This document shows positions 14,297 through 25,457 of a stretch of 64,000 nt of DNA, piece by piece (the stretch's first letter is position 1; each line of letters opens with the position of its first letter). The notes beneath the pieces are model-generated. The model had not been told where the DNA came from and did no database searches. It saw only the letters and a list, made by a program, of their open reading frames with translations. Source of the stretch: Antedon mediterranea (Eukaryota > Echinodermata > Crinoidea > Comatulida > Antedonidae); NCBI RefSeq assembly GCF_964355755.1, contig NC_092672.1, positions 1,364,001 through 1,428,000 of the forward strand, given 5' to 3'. Both the position numbers and the translations under genes were made by a program.

Positions 14297-14362
14297 ACAT
14301 GACTCGACCTACAGACAACATGACTCGACCTACGGACAACATGACTCGACCTACAGACAACA
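14297..14362. repeat. 21-bp minisatellite, three copies
   Basis: Three consecutive copies of a 21-base unit, ACATGACTCGACCTACAGACA, with one substitution (A to G) in the second. Because 21 is a multiple of 3, the array stays open as a repeated heptapeptide on both strands. I do not read it as coding. Confidence 0.9.
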
Positions 14363-16867
14363 TTTCGCAACAATGATTCCTTTGTTGGATATCGAAATCT
14401 GACTTGATCGACAATTGAAATGTGGCTCCTTGTCCATTTTTGTAGGAACTACTGTATGTAGAAATTTGGTTCATTCGTAACTAAACACACACGGGAATGG
14501 TTCGGTTGGATAAAAATTGTTAATCGGAAAGAAATTAATAATATTTCGGCAAATATTGTTCGCTCCTTGTTTCTTACTTTCACCGTCAAAGTGGCCAAAA
14601 TAACTAACTTTCGATGTGGAATTAACTAAAGCATAACTTAAAGTAAAGTAAGCTTAATCCCTCACAGAGTACGTCGTATTTTTTTTTAGAAAAACCAGAA
14701 AGAAAATGTTTATAGAATCTACTGGTCCAGCATGGTTCCGGTGGTCCGCCGCAGACAAATCGAACATGAATGTTTCGTTTTCACATAGACGCGTGAAAAT
14801 GAAACATTCGATTTCATTTTCCGGCGCCGAACAGGCGTGCAAAACCCTTAGTTCAGAGAAAGACGAGTAACCTTTGTACATGTATCATGAAAGGAATACT
14901 TCATATAAATTACAACATTCCATATAACACTATTACGATTTAATTATGTATACATCACCGCGTAATAAAGAGACAAGCGTTTGTTGTCAAATATCTAAAG
15001 GGTACCACTTTCTACAATTGTCACGTTTTATTTAGCTTTTTTTTTTTTTTTTGTATCTCCATAAGTGAAAAGATAATTGATATGTTATTGTTGAAGGCCT
15101 ACATACTTGATATAACGTTAAGTCATTACATGGGCATCAATTATTATGAGACCCATTAAGAATCATGGGTTTTATCTGACTGGCTGTGAATCGTTTATGC
15201 AGCAGCAATTTCAATTACATATTTTCCCCCAGAAATGTCTCTTCATGAAACCAAACCTTGTTTTTATATGATTTTAATGGATTCAGTGCATTCGTCAATA
15301 AATAATAATCTAGGTCTCTCACGCAATCTTCAAAGTACAACTAGCATAAAAGAAGATAGTACATTAACTTTATTAACTAACACATGACCGACAAAAACAG
15401 ATATTAATCTCCATAAAAATGTGAATCTAGATTGTGACGTAACATCTAGAATTTGTGACGACACTTTTCCATTTTTGCTGTTTCTTTATAATGATTGGTT
15501 CTCATAAGATGCAACGCAAGAACGTTCTACGCAAGAGATTTGACCAATCACAAGCGACAGTTTGAATGATCCGTCGCCTGTGATTAGTCACAATACTTCG
15601 GCTTACATCCTTGCGTACGTTATAGTGTAAACCAATGGGAAAACAGCAGCGCGTACGGTAATTCTCAAAAATCGTGTTTTTGTTTTTAACAACTATGAGA
15701 GAACCCGAATTATAATATTGTGAATAGGCCTTTAATTATTTGTAGCTTTATTCTTTATATCTGAAGTTTGGTGGTTTTTGGAAAAATGTATAAATTCTAA
15801 CGGTTTCAATTTTATCCTAATTAATTGTGTGATAATATTTAATAAATGCATAAAGTATTCTGTTTTTAATAAATTTTATTTTCTTATCGGTAAAACATTT
15901 CTGTATAACAGACACACATATGGGATAGGCCGAATATGTTTTTATGATGAATTGTTATTTAGGCCTACTAAACAATTTCTAGTATCATTAAGGAGAGGAT
16001 AAAATCAGTAACTAATGAAAGTTATTCTATATAAGGAAATTGTGTATCTAAATTTGGTGAGGTGATTGGGCTTACAGTAAGGTGTTGGCGGCCGCATCTG
16101 CCCGCGCTCTCCACCTCCTCTGTGAATCCATCATAATCTTAATGGCACAATACATACGCTCCTTCCATAAAAGGTTGCACCAACACATACATTTTGTTTA
16201 TATTTTTCTATAACAACAACATCGACAACCAAGAGCTTGTGTATCACTCTCTAATACAAATTGATCCAATGATCGACAAATCTCACGGATTTTCAATACA
16301 CTCAATTCACACCATTTCATTATTAATTTGCCGTCGTTTATGGACGCGCTCTAACCCTACAAAAGATGTAATACCACGTGTATACGGCGGTGCCTTTTAT
16401 GTCTTTTCGTATGACAATTACCTGTAAATAGACGAGGAAAAGTGCGTTAAGTGGTGAACGCTCCTAAAATGTAAGATAGATACACATAGGATGATTTAAG
16501 AGAGGCATCCAAGGACACTATACGCGTAAACCAATGATAACGGTTACCACGAATAAAGGTGAATTGTTTTGATGATGATCCAAAAAATCTTCATCTACTC
16601 CCCGCGAATGCTGCGTCTAGTTCTTACGCTTAGTAAATTGTTGCGTAATAAAACAATTACATTCTAGCTATACCCTCAACAACAACCTAATCAGTTTACG
16701 TAAATAAAAAGAAACAATGCAAGTACTCCATTGTGTGTGTATTAAACGTGTACCACTGAACGTCTACATGTAAATGTATCATGACGTCATTGAAGATGAC
16801 GTCATATATTATTCTATTACAATTATTTATATTTTGGGTTCTATAGTTTTCAGTATTCAATTTTTGT

Positions 16868-17130
16868 GTATCATTATTTCCAAAAAAATTGAATTATTAT
16901 TTATATAAACGAAGTGTAAAAACTCCCTCATTCGCGCATACAATAATTCGGATTTGGATGTGGGTCCTCTATGGATAACGGACCTTATGGTGTAGTATTG
17001 ACGTTCGTACTCATAATTCTGCTATCATACTTCACATCTTATCCTTTGTGTATCATTATTTAAAAAAAAATTGAATTATTATTTATATAAACGAAGTGTA
17101 AAAACTCCCTCATTCGCGCATACAATAATT
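16868..17130. repeat. 182-bp direct repeat units flanking the element array (empty site)
   Basis: A unit beginning CGGATTTGGATGTGGGTCC and ending CGCGCATACAATAATT occupies 16949-17130. The end of a preceding copy lies at about 16868-16948, and a third copy starts at 28283 after the 11-kb array. At 16948/16949 the junction AATT|CGG is uninterrupted. At 17130 and 28283 the same junction is split by the array. The intact junction therefore serves as a paralogous empty site defining the insertion. Confidence 0.85.
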
Positions 17131-17188
17131 AGGTTATATGCATTATCATGCATATAACCTCTTGATTCTGTCAAAATCTTTATTTATT
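17131..17188 (+). mobile_element. Family B 5' terminus fragment
   Basis: Palindrome with 13-base arms (AGGTTATATGCAT and its complement, 17131-17160), followed by a CTCTTGATTCTGTCAAAATC-type segment and a short TTTA run. The same sequence heads unit B1 at 25359. Here it is cut off within the TTTA run by a family A 5' palindrome. Confidence 0.7.
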
Positions 17189-17272
17189 GGTTATCCGCCT
17201 CAAGCGGATAACCTTTGTTATTGTAGTGTTTCTTTTTTTTTTTTATTGGTTATCCGCCTCAAGCGGATAAGC
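17189..17272 (+). mobile_element. Two stacked family A 5' palindromes
   Basis: GGTTATCCGC-ctcaa-GCGGATAACC at 17189-17213 and a near copy at 17248-17272. Each is followed by CTTGTTATTGTAGTGTT and a T run. Only the second leads into an element body. Stacked 5' ends without bodies suggest repeated insertion at, or aborted copying from, the 5' end. Confidence 0.7.
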
Positions 17273-17402
17273 TCTTGTTATTGTAGTGTTACTTTTTTTT
17301 TTTTTTTTTATTATTCTTCTTTCTTTCTTAGATTTTGTGCACACGTTTTCTCTTCAACGTGTTAACATAACATGTTGTAACTTGGTCAACATTTAGACAT
17401 TT

Positions 17403-18290
17403 GAATGAATGAATGTTGTATAGTAAAATATGCAGATGACACAGTCATCACTGGATACATTACTGGCAATGATGAAACAAGCTATAGACAACTAGGATGT
17501 GATTTTTATCACTGGTGCTGCAATAACAACCTGAAACTAAACATAAAGAAAACAAAAGAAATGCAAATTGATTTTAGGAAAATTAAAGAACCCTTAGAAC
17601 CTCTGATTATAAATGAAAATGAGATTGAAGTAGTAAATGAGTACAAATATCTGGGTTGTATAATTGACAATAAGCTAAATTGGATAAATAATGTAAATAA
17701 AGCCACATGCAAAGCCAACCAAAGGATGTTTATTTTAAGAAAAATGAAGTACCTACAAATTGACAAAACTATACTTAAATTGTTTTATAACTCTGTAATT
17801 CTCAGTGTAATACTTTTTTGTAATGTTTGTTTTTATGGTAATACAATGCAAAAAGATAAAATTAAACTTAATCGAATAGGAAATAGAGCAATTAGACTAG
17901 TAGGAGAGCACTTACCTGATGTTGAATCCTTGTATAAAGAAAATGTGTTAAAAAAAGTAAAAAGTATCATTGATGATGAAACACATCCTCTTCACAAACA
18001 ATTTGCTCTCATGAATTCTGGCATAAGACTACGTGCACTTAATACCAAAACAAAACGGTTTAGGTGCTCGTTTGTACCTAATGCTATACACTTATATAAC
18101 TCCAGAGTACAAAGGTAAAATGTAACCGATAATTTTTATCTAATTTTAACAATTTTTAGCCTCTTAACTTTTTGTGTGTGTTCTTGTAAATTGTATTTTA
18201 TATTTTTGTATTTTGCCAGTTTTCAAATCACATTTCTGTTTTTTAAATGGACAATAAAGTATATATGACTATGACTATGACTATGACTTT
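17403..18290 (+). mobile_element. 5'-truncated LINE (non-LTR retrotransposon)
   Basis: The insert begins inside the reverse-transcriptase gene and ends in an (ATGACT)n tail at about 18265-18288, typical of target-primed insertion. Host sequence resumes as TTTAACTGAAGATG, matching the other family A copies. Any target duplication is no more than 2-4 T-rich bases and cannot be set by eye. It is younger than the family A unit that hosts it. Confidence 0.85.
17405..18118 (+). pseudogene. LINE reverse transcriptase, C-terminal fragment
   Basis: A 237-residue open frame. Near its start it has VKYADDTVITG, the catalytic YADD box of reverse transcriptase (domain C). It continues with a LNIKKTKEM motif, then NEYKYLGCIIDNKLNW, then the thumb-like region with LRKMKYL and LKLFYNSVILSVI. 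The order and spacing are those of jockey/CR1/L2-like non-LTR elements; I cannot place the clade. Fingers, upstream palm and endonuclease are missing, so it is a dead fragment although its own frame is intact. The Met at 17405 is not a natural start. Confidence 0.85.
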
Positions 18291-19520
18291 AACTGAAGAT
18301 GTTCAGCCAAGCTTTTGGACGCTGTCAGATCCGCGTAGCGTAAGTCACGCGCGATTTTCTGAAAATCTTAAATCGGTCATAACTTCGAAACCGATAAATA
18401 TTTTTTAACGGAATTTTGTCCACGTTTTCTTCACATCAATGGCTAACTTTTGGAATGTTTAACACATTTTTGGAGACTAGAAAGTTTTCGCGTAAATTGC
18501 GTTTGAAATATTTTACTCTTCTTATTTTGTGCACGCTGTTTCTCTTCAACGTGTACACATAATATGTTGTAACTTGTTCAGCATTTAGACATTTTACTGA
18601 AGTTGTCCAGCCAAGCTTTTTGACGATGTCAGAGCCGCGTAGCGTAAGTTACGCATGATTTTCTGAAAATCTTAAATCGGTTATAACTTCGAAACAATTG
18701 AATATTTTTTAACGTCATTTTTAGCCACGTTTGCTTCACATCAATAGTTAACTTTTTTAACGCTACCGCAATTTGTAACATTAGAAAGTGCGCGCGTAAA
18801 CGGCGTTTGAAATTTTAAAATGCTTCAAATCAATTTCTGATTAAATTAGAGCACGATTCAGGTCATTTTAAGCGTTTAAAAAATTGCCACTGGTGCGCAC
18901 ATTTTTACGCGCGCACGGCGCAGGGAACACGTATGAGCATTTCTTTTACACGAGTTGTGTTTTTAAATCTTCGGTTAACAATTTAACGTTATTTTATTCA
19001 CTTTTCAACTTGAAATGGCGTTCTACGAGCACGTTAAACATGACAGGTTGCGCACAAAAACGTCAACAAATTGTGAAAATGTTCCAAAATATGTATACTT
19101 TTAAAAATGAAACAGTTCATCAGAATGCAAGGTTACCCTCATTTTTTATTTTAATTTCTTGCAGTGTATTAATCATAGCTCTGATTTATTATAGTCTTGA
19201 ATGTTAAAAAGTGTTTGATGGCTACATTATTTGCATATTAAATGTAATTTTTGAAATAATTATCATCAAACAAGCATAAACATATTCAAAGAGTAAAACA
19301 ATAAACATAACGTTTATTTTTTTTCTTTACATGTTAATATATAAAACTTGAAAGTATGCACTTTCATAATATGTCACTGTTTAAAATTTGTGAAGATTTC
19401 ATCATAGTAAAAATTATGATTTAAGTTGATTATGTAATAATCAACTTGCATCGAGTGGGTTCACGACATACCAAATGAACGAGGACTCTTTCTTCGGATT
19501 TTCTTCAGCAGGTGCTCATA

Positions 19521-19590
19521 TGGCTGGATGTGTAGTGCACCCGACTTTGGTATCAGAGGTACCGGGTTCGAATCCCATAATGGGAAAACA
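19521..19590 (+). ncRNA. tRNA-like segment in unit A1
   Basis: Box A-like TGGCTGGATGTGTAGTG, an anticodon-arm-like CGACTTTGGTATCAGA, then box B GGGTTCGAATCCC. The order and spacing follow a tRNA, closest in wording to tRNA-Arg, but stems do not fold cleanly and there is no acceptor stem. I read it as a tRNA-derived pol III promoter module, not a functional tRNA. Confidence 0.5.
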
Positions 19591-19756
19591 ATTAATTAAA
19601 AGGATTTATTTGGTTATTACACTGAAAGGGCAGTTTTAATTTTGAATAGGCTACTATTTGGAAAAATCACAACTGAAAAGTACTTGAATGCGCAAGATAC
19701 GTTTTGTTGCTGGCGGATAACCAAACTCGTCCTCAAGTGACGAGTTTAAGTTCTAG

Positions 19757-19899
19757 TTGGTTATCCGCCTCAAGCGGATAAGCCCTTGGAATTGTAGTGT
19801 TTCTTTTTGGTTATCCGCACTTGGCGGATAACCCCTTGTTATTGTCAGGATCTTTTTGGTTATCCGCACTTGGCGGATAACCCCTTGTTATTGTCAGGA

Positions 19900-19940
<41 letters not shown>

Positions 19941-21084
19941 CTTTATTCTTCTTTCTTTCCACGAATTTTGTTCGCAGCGTATCTCTAATTCTAGCCAACA
20001 TATAATTCTATAACTTTGTTATAAGATTTGCCTGGATCTGTAGATGTGCATGACATTTTTTTTTTCGAATTTTGAGACGCGCAGCGTAAGTTACGCGCAA
20101 TTATATGAATTTCAATGATTGATCATAGATTAAAAACTAAAAGTCATTTTGTATTGAAACTCTGTGAAAATTTAAGTCATATCATGCGCAAACTTTCTAT
20201 GGATTAAAAATGGCATGTTTCACATAAAGTTAAGCGCGCACGCGCGTTTAAAATTTCAAAATGCGTAAAATTAATTTCTAATCAACTTTCTACGCGTTTC
20301 AGGTCATTTTGAACATTTCAAAAATTCCCACGCGTGCGCAATTTTTTTACGCGCGCGTGCGCACTTAGCGCAAAAACATAAATTTTTTGCTTGATTTTTG
20401 TTTTTTCAGCCTTTTCTAGTAAATTTACCAATTTTCAATCAATTTCGACTTAAAATCACGTCATACGAGCACGTAGAATTGAACAATTTGCGCGCGTTTT
20501 TTATGAAAAAGTTCAAAAATTTGTCAAAATTATGCCTTTTTTAAAACAGTCATAGATTCTAAACTCCGTGGGGAACTTCTTTAAAATTTCAGATTCCGGA
20601 AGTAGATGAGTTGTGGATAACAAATCATGCATCGATATGGCTAACCGGACATTGTGACGTCATCGTATGGCCACTCGAATATAAAATATAGGATTTTTCT
20701 CTCTTTCGCATAGCTCATCACATTTAATAGAGCGCATCTCCACTTATCCGTATTCCATTTCTCACCATTTTGTTATATTGTCTAGGCCAATCAATTATCT
20801 TTCGCATAATCTACCATTTTTTAAATTGTGATGACGTCATCATGTTCAAATGCGTCAATAACTTTGGTCACTTATTTTCACCTATTCTGCACTGTATGTA
20901 GTACGTATACAGTATATAGTGTATACCGTACACACTTAGACGCGACACAAAATAGAGGGCTCACTAACATTTTTTTAATGGCATAATCGTTTTTCTGCGC
21001 GCAATATTCTAACTTAGGTGTCATGCGCGTGGGTTTTGCGAGGCGGATAACCTAACTCGTCCGTAGTGACGAGTTCAAATCTAG
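19757..21084 (+). mobile_element. Family C unit C1 with three stacked 5' palindromes
   Basis: The unit starts with 5' palindromes at 19759-19783, 19809-19833 and 19858-19882, the last two with the variant loop acttg, then a run of 39 T (19902-19940). The body (TTCGCAGCGTATCTCTAATTC ..., GACGCGCAGCGTAAG) differs from family A but keeps the shared core (CAAAAATTCCCACGCGTGCG, ATACGAGCACGTAGAATTG). It ends with GCGGATAACC, the hairpin AACTCGTC/GACGAGTT and CTAG at 21081-21084. No tRNA-like segment was found in this family. Confidence 0.65.
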
Positions 21085-22230
21085 TTCTATGTTCTTCTTT
21101 CTTTCCACGATTTTTGTTCGCAGCGTATCTCTAATTCTGGCCACCATATGATTGTATAACTTTGTCAAAAGGTTGCTCTGTAGCTGTAGATGTGCAAGAA
21201 ACTTCTTTTTTTAAATTTTAAGTCGCGCAGCGTAAGTTACGCGCGATTTTATGAATTTCAATGATTGATCATAGATTAAAAACGAAAAGTCATTTTCTAT
21301 TGAAACTTGGTGAAAATTTAAGTCATATCATGCGCAAACTTTCTATGGATTAAAAATGGCATGTTTTACAAAAAGTTACGCGCGCACGCGCGTTTAAAAT
21401 TTCAAAATGCGAAAAATCAATTTCTAATCAACTTTCTACGCGTTTCATGTCATTTTGAGCATTTCAAAAATTCCCACGCGTGCGCAATTTTTTTACGCGC
21501 ACGTGCGCACGTAGCGCAAAAACATCATTTTTTTGCTTGATTTTTGTTTTTCCTGTCTTTTTTAGAAAATTTACCAACTTTCAAACAATTTCGACTTAAA
21601 ATCACGTCATACGAGCACGTAGAATTAAACAATTTACGCTCATTTTTGATGAAAAAGTTCAAAAATTTGTCAAAATTATACATTTTTTAAAACAGTCATA
21701 GATTGTAAACTACGAGGTAAACTTTTTTTAAATTACACATTCTGGAAGTTGATGAGATGTAGATATCGAATCATGCATTGATATGGCTAACCGGACATTG
21801 TGACGTCATCGTATGGCCACTCGAATATGAAATATAGGATTTTTGACTCTTTCGTCATAGCTTGTCACATTTAACAAAGCGCATCTCCACTTATCCGTAT
21901 TCCATTTCCCCAATTTTGTTATATTGTCTAATTCAATCAATTATCTTTCGCATAATCTACCATTTTTAAAATTGTGATGACGTCATCATGTCCAAAATCG
22001 TCAATAACTTTGGTCCCTTATTTTCACTTATTCTGCACTGTATGTAGTACGTATACAGAATATAGTGTATATACCGTATATACTTTGACGTGACGCAAAA
22101 TTGAGAGCACACTAACATTATTTCAATGGCGTAATCGTATTTCTGCGCGCAGTATTCTAACGTATGACGTGCACGTGGCATTTGCGCTGCGGATAACCTA
22201 ACTCGTCCGTAGTGACGAGTTCAAATCTAG
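21085..22230 (+). mobile_element. Family C unit C2
   Basis: A second copy of the family C body directly after the CTAG of C1, without a 5' palindrome, ending at CTAG 22227-22230. It aligns with C1 over its length with scattered substitutions, including the paired phrases CTAACCGGACATTGTGACG and TACGAGCACGTAGAATT. Confidence 0.65.
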
Positions 22231-23796
22231 TTTTTTATTATTATTCTTTCTTTCCGCCACTTTTTGTACGCGACGTTTCTCTGCAACGTGTTAACATAAC
22301 ATGTTGTAACTTGGTAAACATTTAGAAATTTAACTGAAGATGTGCAGCCAAGCTTTTGGACGCTGTCAGATCCGCGTAGCGTAAGTTACGCGCAATTTTC
22401 TGAAAATCTTAAATTGATCATAACTTCGAAACCGATAAATATTTTTTAACGTAACTTGCAGCCACGTTTTCTTCACATCAATGGCTAACTTTTTCAATCT
22501 TTAGCACATTTTTGGAGACTAGAAAGTTTGCGCGTAAATTGCGTTTGAAATTTTAAAATGCTCCAAATTTGTACACGCTGTTTCTCTGCAACGCGTGAAC
22601 ATAACATGTTGTAACTTGGTCAACATATAGACATTTAACTGAAGATGTGCAGCCAAGCTTTTGGACGCTGTATGATGCGCTTATCGTAAGTTACGCGTGA
22701 TTTTCTGAAAATCTTAAATTGAACATAACTTTGAAACAGATAAATATTTTTTAACGTAACTTTCAGCTACGTTTGCTTTACATTAATTGTTAACTTTTTT
22801 ATCCCTACCGAATTTTGTAACATTAGAAAGTGCGTGCGTAAACGGCGTTTGAAATTTTAAAACGCTTCAAATCAATTTCTGATTAAATTAGAGCACGTTT
22901 CAAGTCATTTTAAGGGTTTAAAAATTGCCACTGGTGCGCACTTTTTTACGCGCGCACGTCGCAGGGAACGCGTATGAGCTTTTCTTTTACATAAATTGTG
23001 TTTTTCAAACTTAGGTTAACAATTTTACGTTATTTTATTCACTTTTCAACTTGAAATGGCGTTCTACGAGCACGTTAAACATGACTGGTTGCGCACGAAA
23101 AAGTCAACAAATTGTGAAAATGTTGCAAAATATGTCTACTTTTAAAAGTGATACAGTTCATCAGAATGCAAGGTTACCCCCATTTTTTATTTTATTTTAT
23201 TACAGTCTATGAATTGTAGGTCTGATTTATTATAGTGTTGAATGTTAAAATGTGTTTGATTGCTACATTATTTGCATATTAAATATAATTTTCGAAATTT
23301 TTATCATCAAACAAACAATAACATATTCAAAGAGCAAAACAATAAACATAACGTTTATCTTTTTTCTTTACATGTTGATATATAAAACTTGAAAGTATGC
23401 ACTTTGCTAATATGTCAGTGTTTAAAATTTGTGAAGATTTCATCATAGTAAAAATTATGATTTAGTTTGATAAGTAATAATCTGTTTGCATCGAGTGGTT
23501 CACGACATACCGAATGAACGAGTAAACTTTCGTCGGATTTTCTTCAGCAGGTGCGCATATGGCTCGATGTGTAGTGCCACCGACTTTGGTATCAGAGGTA
23601 CCGGGATCGAGTCCCGTCACGGGAAAACAATTTAGTAAAAGGATTTATTTGGTTGTTACACTGAAAAGGCAGTTTTAATTTCGAATAGGCTACTTTTTGG
23701 AAAAGCCATAACTGAAAAGTACTTGAATGCGCACAAGATACGTTTTGTTGCGGGCGGATAACCAAACTCGTCCTAAAGTGACGAGTTCAGATCTAG
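22231..23796 (+). mobile_element. Family A unit A2
   Basis: It starts at TTATTATTATTCTTTC and carries two copies of the roughly 300-base module, the conserved core, a tRNA-like segment at 23560-23632, then GCGGATAACC, the 3' hairpin and CTAG at 23793-23796. No 5' palindrome separates it from the preceding unit. Confidence 0.65.
23560..23632 (+). ncRNA. tRNA-like segment in unit A2
   Basis: TGGCTCGATGTGTAGTGCC (box A-like), CGACTTTGGTATCAGAGG, then GGGATCGAGTCCCGTCACGG (box B-like). Box B keeps the GATCGAGTCCC pattern and could pair as a T arm. Same interpretation as in A1. Confidence 0.5.
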
Positions 23797-25356
23797 TTAT
23801 TCTTCTTTCTTTCCGCCACTTTTGTTCGCGACGTTTCTCTTCAACGTGTTAACATAACATGTTGTAACTTGGTCAACATTTAGACATTTAACTGAAGTTG
23901 TGCAGCCAAGCTTTTGGACGCTGTCAGATACGCGTAGCGTAAGTTACGCGCGATTTTCTGAAAATCTTAAATCGGTCATAACTTCAAAACCGATAAATAT
24001 TTTTTAACGAAGTTTTCAGCCACGTTTTCTTCACATCAATGGCTAACTTTTTCGATCTCTACCAAATTTTTTGAGACTAGAAAATTTTCGCGTAAATTGC
24101 GTTTGAAATTTCAAAATTCTCCAAATTTGTACACGCTGTTTCTCTGCAACGCGTTAACATAACATGTTGTAACTTGGTCAACATTTTGACATCTAACTGA
24201 AATTGTGCAGCCAAGCTTTTGGACGCTGTCAGAGGCGCGTATCGTAAGTTACGCGCGATTTTCTGAAAATCTTAAATTGATCATAACTTTGAAACAGATA
24301 AATATTTTTTAACGTAATTTTCAGCCACGTTTGCTTCACATCAATTGTTAACTTTTTTAACCCTAACGAATTTTGTAACATTTGAAAGTGCGCGCGTAAA
24401 CGACGTTTGAAATTTAAAAATGCTTGAAATTAATTTCTGATTAAATTAGAGCACGATTCAGGTCATTTTAAGCGTTTAAAAAATTGCCACTGGTGCGCAC
24501 ATTTTTACGCGCGCACGGCGCAGGAAACGCGTATGAGCATTTCTTTTACACGATTTATGTTTTTAAATCTTTGGTTAACAATTTTACGTTATTTTATTCA
24601 CTATTCAACTTGAAATGGCGTTCTACGAGCACGTTAAACATGACTGGTTGCGCAGAAAAACGTCAAAAAATTGTGAAAATGTTGCAAAATATGTCTACTT
24701 TTAAAAAAGATACAGTTCATCAGAATGCAAGGTTACCCCTATTTTTTATTTTTATTTCTTGCAGTTTATGAATCATAGATCTGATTTATAATAATTTTTA
24801 ATGTTAAAACGTGTTTGCTGGCTACACTATTTGCATATTAAATATAATTTTGGAAATTGTTATCATCAAACAAACGATAACATTTTCAAAGAGCAAAACA
24901 ATAGACATAACTGTTATATTTTTTCTTCACATGTTAATATATAAAACTTGAAAGTATGCTCTTTCATAATATGTCACTGTTTAAAATTTATGAAGATTTC
25001 ATCATAGTAAAAATTATGATTTAGTTCGATATGTAATAATCAACTTGCATCGAGGGAGTTCACGACATACCGAACGAACGAGTAATCTTTCTTCGGATTA
25101 TCTGCGGCAGGTGCTCATATGACTCGATGTGTAGTGCAACCGACTTTGGTATCAGAGGTACCGGGTTCGAGTCCCGTCACGGGAAAACAATTAAATATAA
25201 GGATTTATTTGGTTGTTACACTGAAAAGGCAGTTTTAATTTCGAATAGGCTACTTTTTTGGAAAAGCCAAAAACTGAAAAGTACTTGAATGCTCAAGATA
25301 TGTTTTGTTGCGGGCGGATAACCAAACTCGTCCTCAAGTGACGAGTTCAGATCTAG
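23797..25356 (+). mobile_element. Family A unit A3
   Basis: It starts TTATTCTTCTTTCTTTCCGC directly after the CTAG of A2. Two modules, conserved core, tRNA-like segment at 25120-25190, GCGGATAACC, hairpin, CTAG at 25353-25356. The closest relative in the window is A2. Confidence 0.65.
25120..25190 (+). ncRNA. tRNA-like segment in unit A3
   Basis: TGACTCGATGTGTAGTGCA (box A changed at one base), CGACTTTGGTATCAGAGG, then GGGTTCGAGTCCCGTCACGG (consensus box B). It is the best preserved B box of the five tRNA-like segments. Confidence 0.5.
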
Positions 25357-25406
25357 TTAGGTTATATGCATGATATGCATATAACCTCTTGATTCTGTCA
25401 AAATCT

Positions 25407-25457
<51 letters not shown>

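Larger units (their letters stand above)
9104..16867. other. Long stretch without a recognised gene
   Basis: The ORFs here (for example the 120-codon frame at 11807-12169) have biased, low-information composition and no recognisable motif. I treat them as chance. The stretch holds a pyrimidine-rich tract at 9870-10330, small tandem duplications at 9560-9626 and 14297-14362, and one copy of a palindromic MITE-like family near 12570-12724. A short exon of a gene running across it could be missed by eye. Confidence 0.5.
17273..19756 (+). mobile_element. Family A unit A1, interrupted by a LINE
   Basis: It runs from the T tract and TTCTTCTTTCTTTC start motif to the 3' hairpin (19724-19746) and CTAG at 19753-19756. 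Inside is an approximately 300-base module (GTTGTAACTTGGTCAACATT ... CGAAACCGATAAATATTTTTTAACG) present twice per unit, then a conserved core with TTTAAAAAATTGCCACTGGTG and TACGAGCACGTTAAACATGAC, then a tRNA-like segment at 19520-19590. A LINE fragment splits the first module after 17402, and the module resumes at about 18291. Confidence 0.65.

Noticed and set aside
24484-24771. Similar ORFs at 18884 and 24484 (MPLVRTFLRAHGAG...) as a gene family
   Set aside because: They lie inside family A element copies, the frame is not kept in copy A2, and changes do not favour synonymous sites. They are shadows of the repeat.
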